A stretch of DNA of 64,000 nt from Planctomonas sp. JC2975 (GCF_012985205.1 NZ_JABEKS010000001.1:2480001-2544000), one strand, 5' to 3'; counted from the stretch's first letter, positions 1-8,739 are shown. Translations and numbers: made by a program. Notes: a model not told the origin generated them from the letters alone.

Positions 1-546
1 GGAACGGGATGCCGTCGGCCCCCGCTGACCCTGGTACCGCGAGCTGTACGCCGCTGACCCGTACGGCTTCTCGGCCGGCGACGACAGCTGGAAGAAGCAC
101 ATCTGCCCGATCTTCATGCCCGGCCAGAGCTTGATCGGGAGCGTCGCGACATTGCTGAGCTCGAGCGTGACGTGTCCGGTGAATCCGGGGTCGATGAACC
201 CGGCGGTGGAGTGCGTGAGCAGGCCGAGTCGTCCCAGCGAGCTCTTGCCCTCGAGGCGCGCCGCGATGTCATCAGGCAGCGTCACGCGCTCGAATGTGGA
301 TCCCAGGGCGAACTCACCGGGGTGCAGGATGAACGGCTGGTCGCCGTCCACCTCCACGAGGTGCGTCAGCTCCGGCTGGTCTTCCGAAGGGTCGATGAAC
401 GCGTACTTGTGGTTGTCGAACAGCCGGAAGAAGCGGTCGAGGCGCACGTCGATGCTCGACGGCTGGATCATCGCCGGCTCGTAGGGCTCCAGAGCGATGC
501 GCCCGGCGTCGAGTTCGGCCGTGATGTCGCGATCGGAGAGCAGCAC
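1..546 (-). CDS. dcd: dCTP deaminase (3' end beyond window)
   Basis: Converts dCTP towards dUMP in pyrimidine deoxynucleotide synthesis; actinobacterial members are usually bifunctional deaminase/diphosphatases (family knowledge). The frame begins with a GTG at 546 giving VLLSDRD, the usual family N-terminus. GKSSLGR (residues 100-106) and [11 protein letters not shown] (112-122) are the active-site and trimer motifs. About 182 codons are visible, ending in the conserved GQRGPTxSRS stretch, so only about 10 C-terminal residues are missing beyond base 1. It is divergent from the TMEM175-like gene at 645, with about 98 bp between them that show no clear operator. Identification is very secure; whether it is mono- or bifunctional is inferred from lineage. 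Confidence 0.95.
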   Translation of the reverse strand, partial: MLLSDRDITAELDAGRIALEPYEPAMIQPSSIDVRLDRFFRLFDNHKYAFIDPSEDQPELTHLVEVDGDQPFILHPGEFALGSTFERVTLPDDIAARLEGKSSLGRLGLLTHSTAGFIDPGFTGHVTLELSNVATLPIKLWPGMKIGQMCFFQLSSPAEKPYGSAAYSSRYQGQRGPTASRS

Positions 547-644
547 GTCGCCAGACTACCGGGTGAGTGTTTCGGCCGCCGCGGCCGCTGGGCTCGTGCG
601 CGGTATGCGCTCATCCGCGACGTGCGGGCCTCTACTCTTGTGGC

Positions 645-1316
645 ATGCGCACGGAGCGGGGGCTGGACCGGCTGGTCTTCTTCACGGACGCCGTCTCCGC
701 GATCGCCATCACTCTGCTGATCCTGCCGCTCGTCGACTCGGCTGCCGCCGCGGCCGGTCACCTCAGCGCGTCCCAGTTCATCGCCGCCAACCTCAATCAG
801 CTGTTCGGATTCGTGCTCAGCTTCGCCGTAATCGCCCGGCTTTGGGCTGCTCATCACTCGATGTTCGAACACGTCTCCTCGTACGACAGGTCGCTGTTCG
901 TGCTCAGCCTGTTCTGGGCGCTGACCATCGTGTTCCTGCCGCTGCCGACGGAGATGCTGTCGCAGTTCGAGACGACTCCGACGACGGTCGCGTGGTACAT
1001 CGGAACGATGCTGCTGAGCAGCATCGCGCTGCTGCTCCTGGCGGTCACGATCCGACGGCATCCGGAGATCGCCCGCAAGGACAACCCGATCTCCGGACGC
1101 GCGGTCTTCGGCGTGACCGCGAACGCGGTGTCGTTCCTGCTGGCGTTCGTCGTGGGTGTCTTCATCCCGGAGATCAACTTCTTCGCGCTGCTCCTCGTGT
1201 TCCTGGCCACTCCCGCCACCTGGCTGTACGACCGCGCGATGGCGCGACGGACGGCGCCCGAGACGGGGACGGGGTCACGGCCCGAGACGGGGACGGGGTC
1301 ACGGCCCGAGTCGTGA
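645..1316 (+). CDS. TMEM175-family potassium channel-like membrane protein (DUF1211)
   Basis: A 223-residue integral membrane protein. The N-terminus has the family signature: an FTDAVSAIAITLLILPL helix (about residues 12-28) after a short basic start, then hydrophobic segments near residues 48-65, 84-105, 121-140 and 160-195. Bacterial TMEM175 proteins form tetrameric K+ channels without the classical TVGYG filter (family knowledge); conductance here is inference. The ATG at 645 is preferred because it puts the signature helix at the usual distance from the start; an in-frame ATG-like start further upstream adds a non-conserved tail. The C-terminus is made by a tandem 24-bp repeat (PETGTGSR twice), which looks recently expanded. 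Two further paralogues lie at 3353-4096 and 40173-40853. Confidence 0.85.
   Translation: MRTERGLDRLVFFTDAVSAIAITLLILPLVDSAAAAAGHLSASQFIAANLNQLFGFVLSFAVIARLWAAHHSMFEHVSSYDRSLFVLSLFWALTIVFLPLPTEMLSQFETTPTTVAWYIGTMLLSSIALLLLAVTIRRHPEIARKDNPISGRAVFGVTANAVSFLLAFVVGVFIPEINFFALLLVFLATPATWLYDRAMARRTAPETGTGSRPETGTGSRPES
1257..1310. repeat. Tandem 24-bp repeat in the end of a TMEM175-like gene
   Basis: Two perfect copies (1257-1280 and 1281-1304) and the first six bases of a third. The unit begins CCCGAGACGG. As 24 is a multiple of three, each copy adds eight residues (PETGTGSR) to the cytosolic tail without changing frame. Confidence 0.95.
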
Positions 1317-1361
1317 CATCCGTCATCCGCACTCCCGAGCCGGTCGGCCTAGCGTGAAGGC

Positions 1362-1931
1362 ATGGACGACGCGATGGACACCCGTGATCGCTGGCGATCG
1401 CGCACGCTGCCCGCGCTGCGCGGAACGGTGCTCGACGTGGGCGCCGGCACCGGAGTCGCCGCCGGCCTGCTCGACGCGTCGGTGACGTGGATCGCTCTCG
1501 AGCCGGCACGGTACGCCCGGGTCGAGCTCTCTGCCCGAGTCGCCGCGCGCAACGGATCTCGCTACCTCACCGACCGCGCCGAATCCATCCCGCTCGACGA
1601 CGGATCGGTGGATGCCGCCATCGCCTCGACCGTGCTCTGCTCCGTGCGCGACCAGCGTGCCACGCTCGCCGAGGTGCTGCGTGTGCTGCGCCCAGGCGGA
1701 TCGCTCGTGTTCTACGAGCACGTCATCGGATCCCGCGGCAGCTGGACCCGCTTCCTCCAGCGCGCCTACGCTCCGTTGTCTCGGATCATCGATGACGGAT
1801 GCGACCCAGCGCGCGATACGGAATCCGCCATCCGCGCCGCCGGCTTCGCATCCGTGCAGGTGAGGGCCTTCGAGACCCCGGGGATCCTGGGCACCGTGGA
1901 GCCCCACATCGAAGGGGTCGCGGTGCGGTGA
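1362..1931 (+). CDS. Class I SAM-dependent methyltransferase
   Basis: A 189-residue soluble protein of the Methyltransf_11 type. Motif I is VLDVGAGTGVAAG (about residues 22-34), the acidic post-I region sits in the segment before the PLDDGSVDAAI motif (about residue 75-85), and LRPGGSLVFYEHV (about 110-122) is motif III, followed by a typical C-terminal EVEPH-like arrangement. Members methylate small molecules or lipids; the substrate cannot be told from sequence. The ATG at 1362 follows a GAAGG ribosome site. The gene stands alone 45 bp after the TMEM175-like gene and may be co-transcribed with it. The 288 bases downstream to the patatin gene hold no gene I can support. Confidence 0.85.
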   Translation: MDDAMDTRDRWRSRTLPALRGTVLDVGAGTGVAAGLLDASVTWIALEPARYARVELSARVAARNGSRYLTDRAESIPLDDGSVDAAIASTVLCSVRDQRATLAEVLRVLRPGGSLVFYEHVIGSRGSWTRFLQRAYAPLSRIIDDGCDPARDTESAIRAAGFASVQVRAFETPGILGTVEPHIEGVAVR

Positions 1932-2219
1932 CGGTTCGTCGCGGACGCTGAAACCCCGGGTCTACGATGCGGTCGCTCGGTTGTTGGTCGGAGCGCGCCG
2001 AACCCGGGCGAACGGCAGAAATGCATACGCTCCGACAACATCGAGTCCTGTGGGCTGGGAGCATGACTCATCCCACCCGAACCACTGCAGGCGTCGGCGT
2101 CCGGACTCCGTCATCAAGATGCCATGGCAAATCACCCCGGCGCTCCCATTGGTGCTTTCGGATCGTTCCCTCCCAGGCTTGAATTGCGGCGCCGTGTCCT
2201 CGGAGCGACAGAGAATGAC

Positions 2220-2966
2220 ATGGTGAACGATCCGACTCTCGGGCTCGCGCTGAGCGGTGGCGGCGCATTCGGCGCGGCTCACATCGGGGTGCTCGAAGAG
2301 CTCGCAGCCCGCGGGCTCGATCCGGGCGTGGTCGCCGGGACCAGCTCCGGCGCCCTCGTGGGTGCCGCCTTCGCCGCGGGGATCGGCCTGTCCGAGATCG
2401 CGCGCGGCGCGGCGGCCTTCCGATGGCGGGACATCGCCGGATTCTCGCTCCGCCCTCGATGGGGATTGCTCGACTCGGATGTCCTCGGCGTCAACCTTCG
2501 CAGGATCCTCGGCGAGGACCCCTCGATCGAAAACCTCGAACGTCGTTTCGGTGCCGTCGCCACGGATCTGCGGACCCGTCGAGTGGTCGTCCTCGACAGG
2601 GGACCGCTGAGCACTGCCCTACGAGCCAGCATTGCCGTGCCCGCCATCCTCGCCCCGATCTCGCGAGATGGCATGCTCCTCGCAGACGGCGGCCTCGTGG
2701 ACAACGTGCCCGTTTCCGCCACGAAGCAACTGGGAGCGACCCGCACTATCGTCGTGAAGCTGCACGCGAAATGGGAGAACGTGCGGATGATGCGCTCGAC
2801 CGCACTCGTCGAGGACTCGTCGGTCATCTTGATCCAGCCCGACATGGCACGGATGGCGCAATGGACGATGTCCGACGTGCCGCGTCTCATCGAGGAGGGG
2901 CGAAGGGCCGCGGCCGCCGCGCTGGACGCGACCGAGGCGCAGGACGAATCGGCCACCACGGCCTGA
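2220..2966 (+). CDS. Patatin-like phospholipase / acyl hydrolase
   Basis: A 248-residue cytosolic serine hydrolase of the patatin / RssA group. The oxyanion-hole loop GGGAFG is at residues 13-18, the nucleophile elbow GTSSG has its serine at about residue 42, and the catalytic aspartate is in ADGG at about residue 156, the complete Ser-Asp dyad of the family. The ATG at 2220 (followed at once by a GTG) sets the oxyanion loop at the usual distance; an upstream in-frame ATG would add 32 poorly conserved residues. Likely activity is lipid deacylation; the physiological lipid is unknown. It is followed directly by a strong hairpin, so it is probably monocistronic. Confidence 0.88.
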   Translation: MVNDPTLGLALSGGGAFGAAHIGVLEELAARGLDPGVVAGTSSGALVGAAFAAGIGLSEIARGAAAFRWRDIAGFSLRPRWGLLDSDVLGVNLRRILGEDPSIENLERRFGAVATDLRTRRVVVLDRGPLSTALRASIAVPAILAPISRDGMLLADGGLVDNVPVSATKQLGATRTIVVKLHAKWENVRMMRSTALVEDSSVILIQPDMARMAQWTMSDVPRLIEEGRRAAAAALDATEAQDESATTA

Positions 2967-3010
2967 GAGATTGGTGCGGGCAACGACTTACCCGCACCGC
3001 ACCATCTCAG
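2963..3010 (+). terminator. Hairpin terminator after the patatin gene
   Basis: Perfect 8-bp stem GGTGCGGG (2973-2980) / CCCGCACC (2991-2998) with a 10-nt loop, inside a 6-bp outer stem CTGAGA (2963-2968) / TCTCAG (3005-3010) that overlaps the stop codon. There is no T run, as is common in actinobacteria. Confidence 0.7.
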
Positions 3011-3216
3011 CGTTCGGCCGCACGACGACGGCTGCGGAGTACTTCAGTCAAGCCACGCTGATGATGGTCCGCCGAAGGCGAAGTAGCCGAGGAGACCCGC
3101 GCCCACGGCCCCACCGATACCCGTAGGATGGCTGTGGCGCCCGCAACGGGGACGCCATAGCTATGTGGGAACCAAGGTTGGGTAACCAACCGCGATTCCA
3201 ATGTTTTCAAGGCAAT

Positions 3217-3287
3217 GCCGATGTAGTTCAATGGCAGAACTTCTGCTTCCCAAGCAGACAGCGCGGGTTCGATTCCCGTCATCGGCT
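3217..3287 (+). tRNA. tRNA-Gly (anticodon CCC)
   Basis: A 71-nt cloverleaf. The acceptor stem GCCGATG (3217-3223) pairs with CATCGGC (3280-3286), followed by discriminator T. The anticodon stem TCTGC/GCAGA carries the loop TTCCCAA, giving anticodon CCC (reads GGG glycine). The T arm has the GGTTCGATTCC core. CCA is not encoded, so it must be added after transcription. Confidence 0.95.
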
Positions 3288-3290
3288 CTC

Positions 3291-3329
3291 ATGGTCTCGG
3301 CGGTGTCCCTCGGGTGCTGACGAGACCAT
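3291..3329 (+). terminator. Terminator after tRNA-Gly
   Basis: Perfect 9-bp inverted repeat ATGGTCTCG (3291-3299) / CGAGACCAT (3321-3329) with a 21-nt loop, three bases after the tRNA and followed by TTGTGTG. Confidence 0.75.
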
Positions 3330-3352
3330 TTGTGTGCGGGATGATCCGCCGC

Positions 3353-4096
3353 TCAACCAGCCGTTCTAGCTCGTCGCGCCCCGAACAGCCGCGCGAACGG
3401 CCCCCGCAGCACGCCGGTGAACAACAGTAGGAACAACGCGAAGTAGCTGATCACTGGGAACACGATGGCGACCCCGAGGCTGATCAGGAACAGCACTGTC
3501 ATCGCGAGGCTGGCTCCCAATCCGCGCAACAAGGCGTGCTCCGGGATGTCGTGCAGCTCCGGATGCGCGCGCAGGTACAGCTCCTGCACGAGCGCGAGCA
3601 GGCTGGTGAGCGCCATCGTGCCGATGTAAGCCACGAGCACGAGCACGTCGTCGCTGTGCAGGATCCCCGTCATCGCAGTGGCAACCGGCAACCACACGAT
3701 GGTGAGCAGCCACGCCATGTTCAGCCAGAGCAGCGGTGTCGTCACGCGGCGCACCCCGGCGAACATGCGGTGGTGGTTGATCCAGAACATGGCGATCACC
3801 GCGAAGCTGATCAGAAAGCTCACGAGCAGCAGGTAGTTGCCGTCGAACCACAAGGCGGCCGGGATCGAAGGCTTCGCGTGCCCCTCCGATCCGAGGCTCG
3901 TGATCGCCTCGAGCAGAGGCAGGATCAGCAGGGTCATCGCGATGGCGACGACGGCGTCGATGAACGCCTTCGCCCGGTCGGCGCTGAAGAAGGCCTCGAC
4001 TGTCGTCGCCTTCGCGTCCGCGGTCGCCGGCACCGCCGTCGAATCGTGCGGCATCGGCTCGGGAATCCGCTTGTCGTCCGACGGCTCATCGCTCAC
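3353..4096 (-). CDS. TMEM175-family potassium channel-like membrane protein (second copy)
   Basis: About 247 residues from a GTG at 4096 (VSDEPSDD...); an in-frame ATG at about 4053 (MPHDST) is an alternative start. After a 45-residue hydrophilic N-terminus comes the signature helix FIDAVVAIAMTLLILPLL, then a NYLLLVSFLISFAVIAMFW helix, a WLLTIVWLPVATA helix and three more hydrophobic segments, ending in a basic tail. Family members are tetrameric K+ channels or K+/H+ leaks; function here is inferred. It is divergent from the P-type ATPase gene at 4234, so two ion-transport genes share a 137-bp intergenic region. Closest relative in the window is the copy at 645-1316. Confidence 0.85.
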   Translation of the reverse strand: MSDEPSDDKRIPEPMPHDSTAVPATADAKATTVEAFFSADRAKAFIDAVVAIAMTLLILPLLEAITSLGSEGHAKPSIPAALWFDGNYLLLVSFLISFAVIAMFWINHHRMFAGVRRVTTPLLWLNMAWLLTIVWLPVATAMTGILHSDDVLVLVAYIGTMALTSLLALVQELYLRAHPELHDIPEHALLRGLGASLAMTVLFLISLGVAIVFPVISYFALFLLLFTGVLRGPFARLFGARRARTAG

Positions 4097-4233
4097 GTGA
4101 CGATGGTACGGGCGAGCCGGTGACCCCGAGGTCCGCTCGCACCCGCGTCCATTAGGCTCGCACTGCACAGCATCCGCCGAGGATTCGGACAGGATGCCGC
4201 GCACCACGGTTCGGCTCGGCAGACGGGGGCGCC

Positions 4234-6636
4234 ATGACGGACACGGCCGGCCAGCTGCTCGGCCTCAGCGACGCGGATGTCGCGCAGCGCGTCGCCGACG
4301 GGCGTACGAACGCCTACACGGATGCCACCAGCCGGTCGGCGTGGAGCATCATCCGGGCGAACGTGTTCACGCTGTTCAACGGGATCATCGTCGCCTGCTT
4401 CGCCGTGCTGCTCATCCTCGGCCGCTGGCAGGACGCGCTCTTCGGCCTGAGCGCCATCGCGAACACGATCATCGGATCAGTACAGGAGTTCCGCGCGAAG
4501 GCCGCCCTCGACAAGCTGGCGCTGCTGCACGCGCCGACCGCACGCGTGATGCGCGGCGGGGAGCTGCGCGAGGTGACGACCGCGGAGGTTGTGCTTGACG
4601 ACATCCTCGTGCTCCGCGCTGGAGACCAGATCGCCGCCGACGGGGCCGTGCTCGACACGGCGCGGCTGCAGGCCGACGAGTCGATGCTGACAGGCGAGTC
4701 GGATGCCGTCGACAAGCTGCCCGACGACGAAGTGCTCAGTGGTTCGATAGTGGTCGGCGGCGAGGGTGTCGTACGCGTCACCCGGGTGGGCGCCGACTCG
4801 TTCGCCAACAAGCTGGCGAGCGAGGCGAAACGGTTCTCGCTCGTCGCCAGCGAACTGCGGCGGTCCGTGGACAAAGTGCTCAAGTTCCAGGCCTGGATCA
4901 TCGGACCGGTCGCGCTGCTCGTGCTCAACGCTCAGATGTTCGTGTTCGGCGGGTGGCAGCAGGCGATCGAGAGCGGCGACTGGCGGCAGGCAGCGGTGAA
5001 CGCCATCGCGGCCGTGATCGCGATGATCCCGCTCGGGCTCGTGCTCATGACGAGCATCGCGTTCGCGGTCGGTGCCGTGAAGCTGGCTGCTCGCCAGGTG
5101 CTCGTGCAGGAGCTGCCCGCCGTCGAGGGCCTCGCCCGAGTCGACGTGATCTGCCTCGACAAGACGGGCACGCTCACCGAGGGCGAGATCGTGTTCGACG
5201 AAGCGCATCCGGTGACGGAGGCCGCCCCCGAAGGCTGGAACGACGTGCTCGCCTGGTACGGCGCGGAACCGGACGCCAATGCGACGGCACGCTGCCTGAC
5301 GGCGGCCTACGTGGTCGACGGCGCGCTCGATCCCGCCGGACGGATCCCGTTCTCGTCCGCGCGCAAGTGGAGCGCCGTCTCCTTCGAGTCGGATGCCCGA
5401 GGCACCTGGGTTCTCGGCGGCCCCGAGATGGTGTTCAAGGGTGCGGATCACGCGACGTTGCGGGCGCAGTCGGCCCAGCTGGCGGCATCCGGACGGCGCA
5501 CCCTCGTGCTGGGATACGCGCCGTCGCCGCTGTCCGCCGCCGAGATCGAGGAGGAGACGCTGCCGCAGAACGTGGTGCCGGTCACGCTGCTCACCTTCAG
5601 GGAGAGCGTGCGCTCGGATGCCCTCGAGACCCTCGGCTACTTCGCGTCGCAGGGTGTGGCCGTGAAGATCATCTCCGGAGACAACCCGCAGACCGTCGCC
5701 GCGATCGCCCGCGAGGTCGGGCTGGATGCCGAGACAGGATTCGACGCGCGCGAACTGCCCGAGAACGAGGACGCTCTCGCTGCCGCCCTGGAGGAGCACA
5801 CCGTGTTCGGGCGAGTGACTCCGACCCAGAAGAAGGCGATCGTTCAGGCGCTCAAATCGAAGGGACATACGGTCGCGATGACCGGGGACGGCGTGAACGA
5901 CGCCCTCGCCATCAAGGAGGCGGACATCGGCATCGCGATGGAGTCAGGATCCGCCGCAACGAAGGCCGTCGCCCGGATCGTGCTGCTCGACGGCAAGTTC
6001 GAGCACCTTCCTGGCGTCGTCGCCGAGGGCCGCCAGGTGATCGCGAACATCGAACGCGTCTCGATGCTGTTCCTCACCAAAACCTCGTACGCGACGGTGC
6101 TTGCGATCGTCTTCGGGCTCAGCATCATGCAGTTCCCGTTCCTGCCCCGTCAGCTGTCGGTGATCGACGGGTTGACGATCGGGATCCCCGCGTTCTTCCT
6201 GGCGCTCATGCCGAACATGCGGCGTTACATCCCAGGATTCCTGCGCCGCTCGCTGAGCTTCGCCATCCCCGCTGGCATCATCGTCGGCCTCGTGCTCTGG
6301 TGGTACGCCTGGGCGGCGACGGGTGCGGACATCGAGCAGGACGAGCTGCGGACGGGATCCACGCTCATCCTCACGATCGTCGGCCTCTGGGTGCTCGTCG
6401 TGCTGTCGCGGCCGATCGACGGCTGGAAGATCGTGATCATCGGCGCGATGATGATCGGCCTCATCCTCGTCTACGCCGTGCCGATCGCCCGCCAGTTCCT
6501 CGGACTCGTGGACCCATCGCTCACCGTCACAGTGCTCGTGATCGGGTTCTCCGTGCTCGCCATCGCAGGGATCGAAGTGGTGAGGTTCATCCACCGCCGC
6601 TACGTGCGCCGCCTCGGCGGCACCGGCGACTACTGA
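4234..6636 (+). CDS. ctpE: HAD-type P-type cation ATPase, CtpE-like
   Basis: An 800-residue membrane pump that couples ATP hydrolysis to cation export. The actuator loop motif TGES is at residues 153-156, the phosphorylated aspartate is D309 in DKTGTLT, and the hinge motif GDGVNDA is at about 551-557. Two N-terminal helix pairs, a pair just before D309 (around 220-285) and a six-helix C-terminal block after residue 610 match the family layout. It lacks N-terminal CxxC metal-binding domains, which argues against copper or zinc type. Length and order match mycobacterial CtpE, reported as a calcium transporter; substrate assignment is by similarity only. An ATG preceded by GGGGG starts it at 4234. 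Confidence 0.85.
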   Translation: MTDTAGQLLGLSDADVAQRVADGRTNAYTDATSRSAWSIIRANVFTLFNGIIVACFAVLLILGRWQDALFGLSAIANTIIGSVQEFRAKAALDKLALLHAPTARVMRGGELREVTTAEVVLDDILVLRAGDQIAADGAVLDTARLQADESMLTGESDAVDKLPDDEVLSGSIVVGGEGVVRVTRVGADSFANKLASEAKRFSLVASELRRSVDKVLKFQAWIIGPVALLVLNAQMFVFGGWQQAIESGDWRQAAVNAIAAVIAMIPLGLVLMTSIAFAVGAVKLAARQVLVQELPAVEGLARVDVICLDKTGTLTEGEIVFDEAHPVTEAAPEGWNDVLAWYGAEPDANATARCLTAAYVVDGALDPAGRIPFSSARKWSAVSFESDARGTWVLGGPEMVFKGADHATLRAQSAQLAASGRRTLVLGYAPSPLSAAEIEEETLPQNVVPVTLLTFRESVRSDALETLGYFASQGVAVKIISGDNPQTVAAIAREVGLDAETGFDARELPENEDALAAALEEHTVFGRVTPTQKKAIVQALKSKGHTVAMTGDGVNDALAIKEADIGIAMESGSAATKAVARIVLLDGKFEHLPGVVAEGRQVIANIERVSMLFLTKTSYATVLAIVFGLSIMQFPFLPRQLSVIDGLTIGIPAFFLALMPNMRRYIPGFLRRSLSFAIPAGIIVGLVLWWYAWAATGADIEQDELRTGSTLILTIVGLWVLVVLSRPIDGWKIVIIGAMMIGLILVYAVPIARQFLGLVDPSLTVTVLVIGFSVLAIAGIEVVRFIHRRYVRRLGGTGDY

Positions 6637-6644
6637 AGCGCTGC

Positions 6645-7136
6645 CTACAGACCGGTGTTGCGGGAGGCGGCATCCCGCTCGGTGATGTGGTCGAAGTAGC
6701 GTCCGGTTCGTCCGACCCAGAGCACCACAGTTGTCAGCACGGCAACGGCCATCAGCACGATCTCGAACCAGTACGACGTGCCGTCGATGATGAGCGACAC
6801 CACGGCGAGCACGAACTCGACCACCATCGCGACGGTGAGGAGCACGCGCGCGTAGTGCTTGCCGCGCGTGAGGGCTGAGGCCAGCGCGATCACGAACAGG
6901 CCGAACAGGATCACGATCGCTCCCGTCAACGTCACGGCGAAGGATCCGCCGAGCAGCCCGTTGTCCACGGCATATCGCAGCAGGATGAAGAGGATCCCCA
7001 CGCCGATCGCGATGAAACCCGCCACATAGGTGAGCACCACGATCACGATCAGCTCGGCCGGCGGACGTTGGCGCTTCTGGCCGGATGCCGCACCCGAGGC
7101 ATCCGCGGACCTTCCGGCCGGCGTTCGGTTGGTCAT
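6645..7136 (-). CDS. Small membrane protein of unknown function
   Basis: 163 residues: a 25-residue hydrophilic, Ala/Gly/Arg-rich N-terminus, then four hydrophobic segments (about 30-55, 65-90, 97-118 and 125-145) and a short polar tail ending near GRYFDHITERDAA. The pattern looks like other uncharacterised actinobacterial four-helix membrane proteins; no catalytic motif is seen. It converges on the P-type ATPase gene, whose stop lies 8 bp away, so the two share a terminator region. Upstream of its start lies the hairpin-rich non-coding stretch at 7137-7922. I do not recognise a specific family. Confidence 0.75.
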   Translation of the reverse strand: MTNRTPAGRSADASGAASGQKRQRPPAELIVIVVLTYVAGFIAIGVGILFILLRYAVDNGLLGGSFAVTLTGAIVILFGLFVIALASALTRGKHYARVLLTVAMVVEFVLAVVSLIIDGTSYWFEIVLMAVAVLTTVVLWVGRTGRYFDHITERDAASRNTGL

Positions 7137-7264
7137 GGTGTCACCTTATGGCTGTAAAGAGGTTGCGATACCTTCCGTCGCAGCGCAGCTGCGTCGGCGC
7201 TGGGCCCCCATCGCCGGTTCCGACGCGCCGATTTCGGCGTGACGGCCGTGCGATAGGGAGGGTC

Positions 7265-7293
7265 GAGGCGAAGGCCCGCCGAGCCTTCGCCTC
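7265..7293. repeat. Perfect 11-bp inverted repeat
   Basis: GAGGCGAAGGC (7265-7275) pairs with GCCTTCGCCTC (7283-7293) across a 7-nt loop. It is not next to the end of any gene read towards it, so it is not an obvious terminator. Confidence 0.85.
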
Positions 7294-7310
7294 CAGCTGC
7301 ACGGAGTTCT

Positions 7311-7353
7311 GGCCGGCACACCGTGTATTCGGCCGAATGGCGGCGTGCCGGCC
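7311..7353. repeat. Nested inverted repeat (9-bp stem around a 12-bp palindrome)
   Basis: GGCCGGCAC (7311-7319) pairs with GTGCCGGCC (7345-7353). The 25-nt interval contains the perfect palindrome ATTCGGCCGAAT (7327-7338). The whole could extrude as a cruciform or fold as a branched RNA. Confidence 0.8.
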
Positions 7354-7922
7354 GGGCCCCGCCGCATCCGAGCGACGGGCGGACCCCTTCAACTGTCGGG
7401 TGGGGTCCAGGAGGCGCCGGCGGCCAGAAGGCCGTCCTCAGCACCACGCTCCTGACGTCGATGGCCACGACTCCGACCGGGAACACCCCGCTCCAGCCGC
7501 AGAAAAGGGGAGCCAGTGGGCGCGGTTGCGGCCCCCGCGGCATCCGCGCCCCTGGCATTCCCACATGAACCCAGCGCTGAGGCGAGCCCCCCGGCAACAT
7601 GCCCTCTGCGCACGTGACTCATGACCCCCATCTTGCACCCGTTATCCGGCAGTGACCAGGGCCCATTCCGGGTGAAAACGCGGCATTCGGGCTTGCTGAT
7701 GCCCCAATCCGGGTGACGATCGGGAGTCGACGCGGTGCAAGGTAACGGCGCATATCGATCCGCTCAGCGTCTGCTGAGCTTCACGGCGATCTGCCACCGG
7801 CGATGCTTACGGTGTACCTCTCGACGCCGATGGGGGCTGGCGCGAGCGATGCCTCCGAACGAGCACCGGGCCACGACGAAAGATGTCGGAACGGCCCGGA
7901 CCGAGACGAAGAGGAGGATCCC

Positions 7923-8597
7923 GTGTCGGATGCCCGAGCACTCCGTCCACCCCGAACCCCGCGCGCGCCTCTACGCGTCGGGGTCTTCACGCGCGGCCGC
8001 CTCAGGCGCCTTGCAATGCGGGACGCCCGTGCTGGCGTTCCCCGCGCCGCGTACGAAGCCGAGCCGGTCGGCGATCCGACACCGACAGTCCAAGCGCTGC
8101 AGGCGCACGCCGCGACCTACGCCCAGCGCGAGGGACAGCGGTTCTTCACGGACGTGCGCGTCCAGTGGACCGAGAACGAAGCCCTCGTCGAGACGATCGG
8201 ACGCGAGCAGAGCGAGTACGCAGAGCGCGCGGCGGCCCTGCAGCACCAGCCGGCGGAGGTGGCGCAGGATGCCACTTCCCCCGCTCACGAGGATCTGCGC
8301 CGCCTCGAGCGCCGCATCCAGCGCGACCATCGGAGGTCGGCGCACCTCAAGGCGCTGATCCATACGCGGTTCACCGTGGCGCGGCTGCGCGCCCGCCGAT
8401 ACTTCGACTACTCGGATGAGAAGGTCGCGATCTACTGGGGCACTCTGCGGCGCAAGCATCCGGCGGCGGAGAACATCGCGGATCGGCCGCCTGTGCTGAC
8501 CCGCCCGATGTGGCTCACGGTCGACGACAGCCACCGGGCACTCGAGTTGTGGCACGGCACGGACCTGTTCGCTGCGCTGGAGCAGCGCGGACCGTGA
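7923..8597 (+). CDS. Unknown soluble protein, first gene of an OmpA-lipoprotein cassette
   Basis: A 224-residue protein I do not recognise. The GTG at 7923 is chosen because AGGAGGATCCC lies directly before it. The N-terminal third is basic and Pro/Arg-rich; residues about 70-165 are predicted helical and highly charged (runs such as RRLERRIQRDHRRSAHLKAL), a likely coiled coil; the C-terminal part (YFDYSDEKVAIYWGTLRRK, then WLTVDDSHRALELWHGTD) is mixed and looks like a small globular domain. No signal peptide or membrane helix. It is followed on the same strand by a small helical protein, a membrane protein and an OmpA-like lipoprotein with short gaps, so it probably works with them on the cytosolic side. 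Confidence 0.7.
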   Translation: MSDARALRPPRTPRAPLRVGVFTRGRLRRLAMRDARAGVPRAAYEAEPVGDPTPTVQALQAHAATYAQREGQRFFTDVRVQWTENEALVETIGREQSEYAERAAALQHQPAEVAQDATSPAHEDLRRLERRIQRDHRRSAHLKALIHTRFTVARLRARRYFDYSDEKVAIYWGTLRRKHPAAENIADRPPVLTRPMWLTVDDSHRALELWHGTDLFAALEQRGP

Positions 8598-8704
8598 GTT
8601 CCCGGAGCGAGCGCAGCGCGCGTCCGGGCTTGGGTTCGGGTTTCGGGTTCGGAGACAGGTTTTCAGCAAACAGCACGGCGGCCGACGCAGGCTGCTGAAG
8701 GGGG

Positions 8705-8729
8705 CCGATCGGAGCATCCGATCGGAGCA
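8705..8729. repeat. 12-bp direct repeat in front of a start codon
   Basis: CCGATCGGAGCA occurs at 8705-8716 and again at 8718-8729, one base apart, immediately before the AAGGAGG ribosome site of the gene at 8740. It may be a chance duplication or a site affecting translation. Confidence 0.8.
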
Positions 8730-8739
8730 AGGAGGAACC

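Larger units (their letters stand above)
7137..7922. other. Hairpin-rich stretch without a supported gene
   Basis: No reading frame here has recognisable coding content: overlapping frames of 60-180 codons occur on both strands but are Arg/Pro/Ala-rich low-complexity readings. It is packed with perfect inverted repeats: CGCCGA/TCGGCG (7228-7241), an 11-bp stem at 7265-7293, a 9-bp stem enclosing a 12-bp palindrome at 7311-7353, a 7-bp stem at 7381-7408, and GCTCAG/CTGAGC at 7762-7779. It lies just upstream of the four-gene unknown cassette and may hold its promoter, decayed DNA or structured RNA; I cannot tell which. Confidence 0.5.

Noticed and set aside
3007-3282. An antisense reading frame of 91 codons across tRNA-Gly
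   Set aside because: It runs over the tRNA gene and its terminator region, has no family match that I recognise and follows no ribosome site.
3217-3287. tRNA-Gly as an integration site
   Set aside because: No partial copy of its 3' end was found elsewhere in the window and there is no integrase nearby.
7085-7631. Several overlapping frames of 60-180 codons on both strands
   Set aside because: They are Arg/Pro/Ala-rich, mutually overlapping, and caused by high GC content; none has a recognisable motif or a ribosome site.
7803-7922. An earlier ATG start for the first cassette gene
   Set aside because: GTG at 7923 has a strong AGGAGG site, and the 40 extra residues look non-coding.
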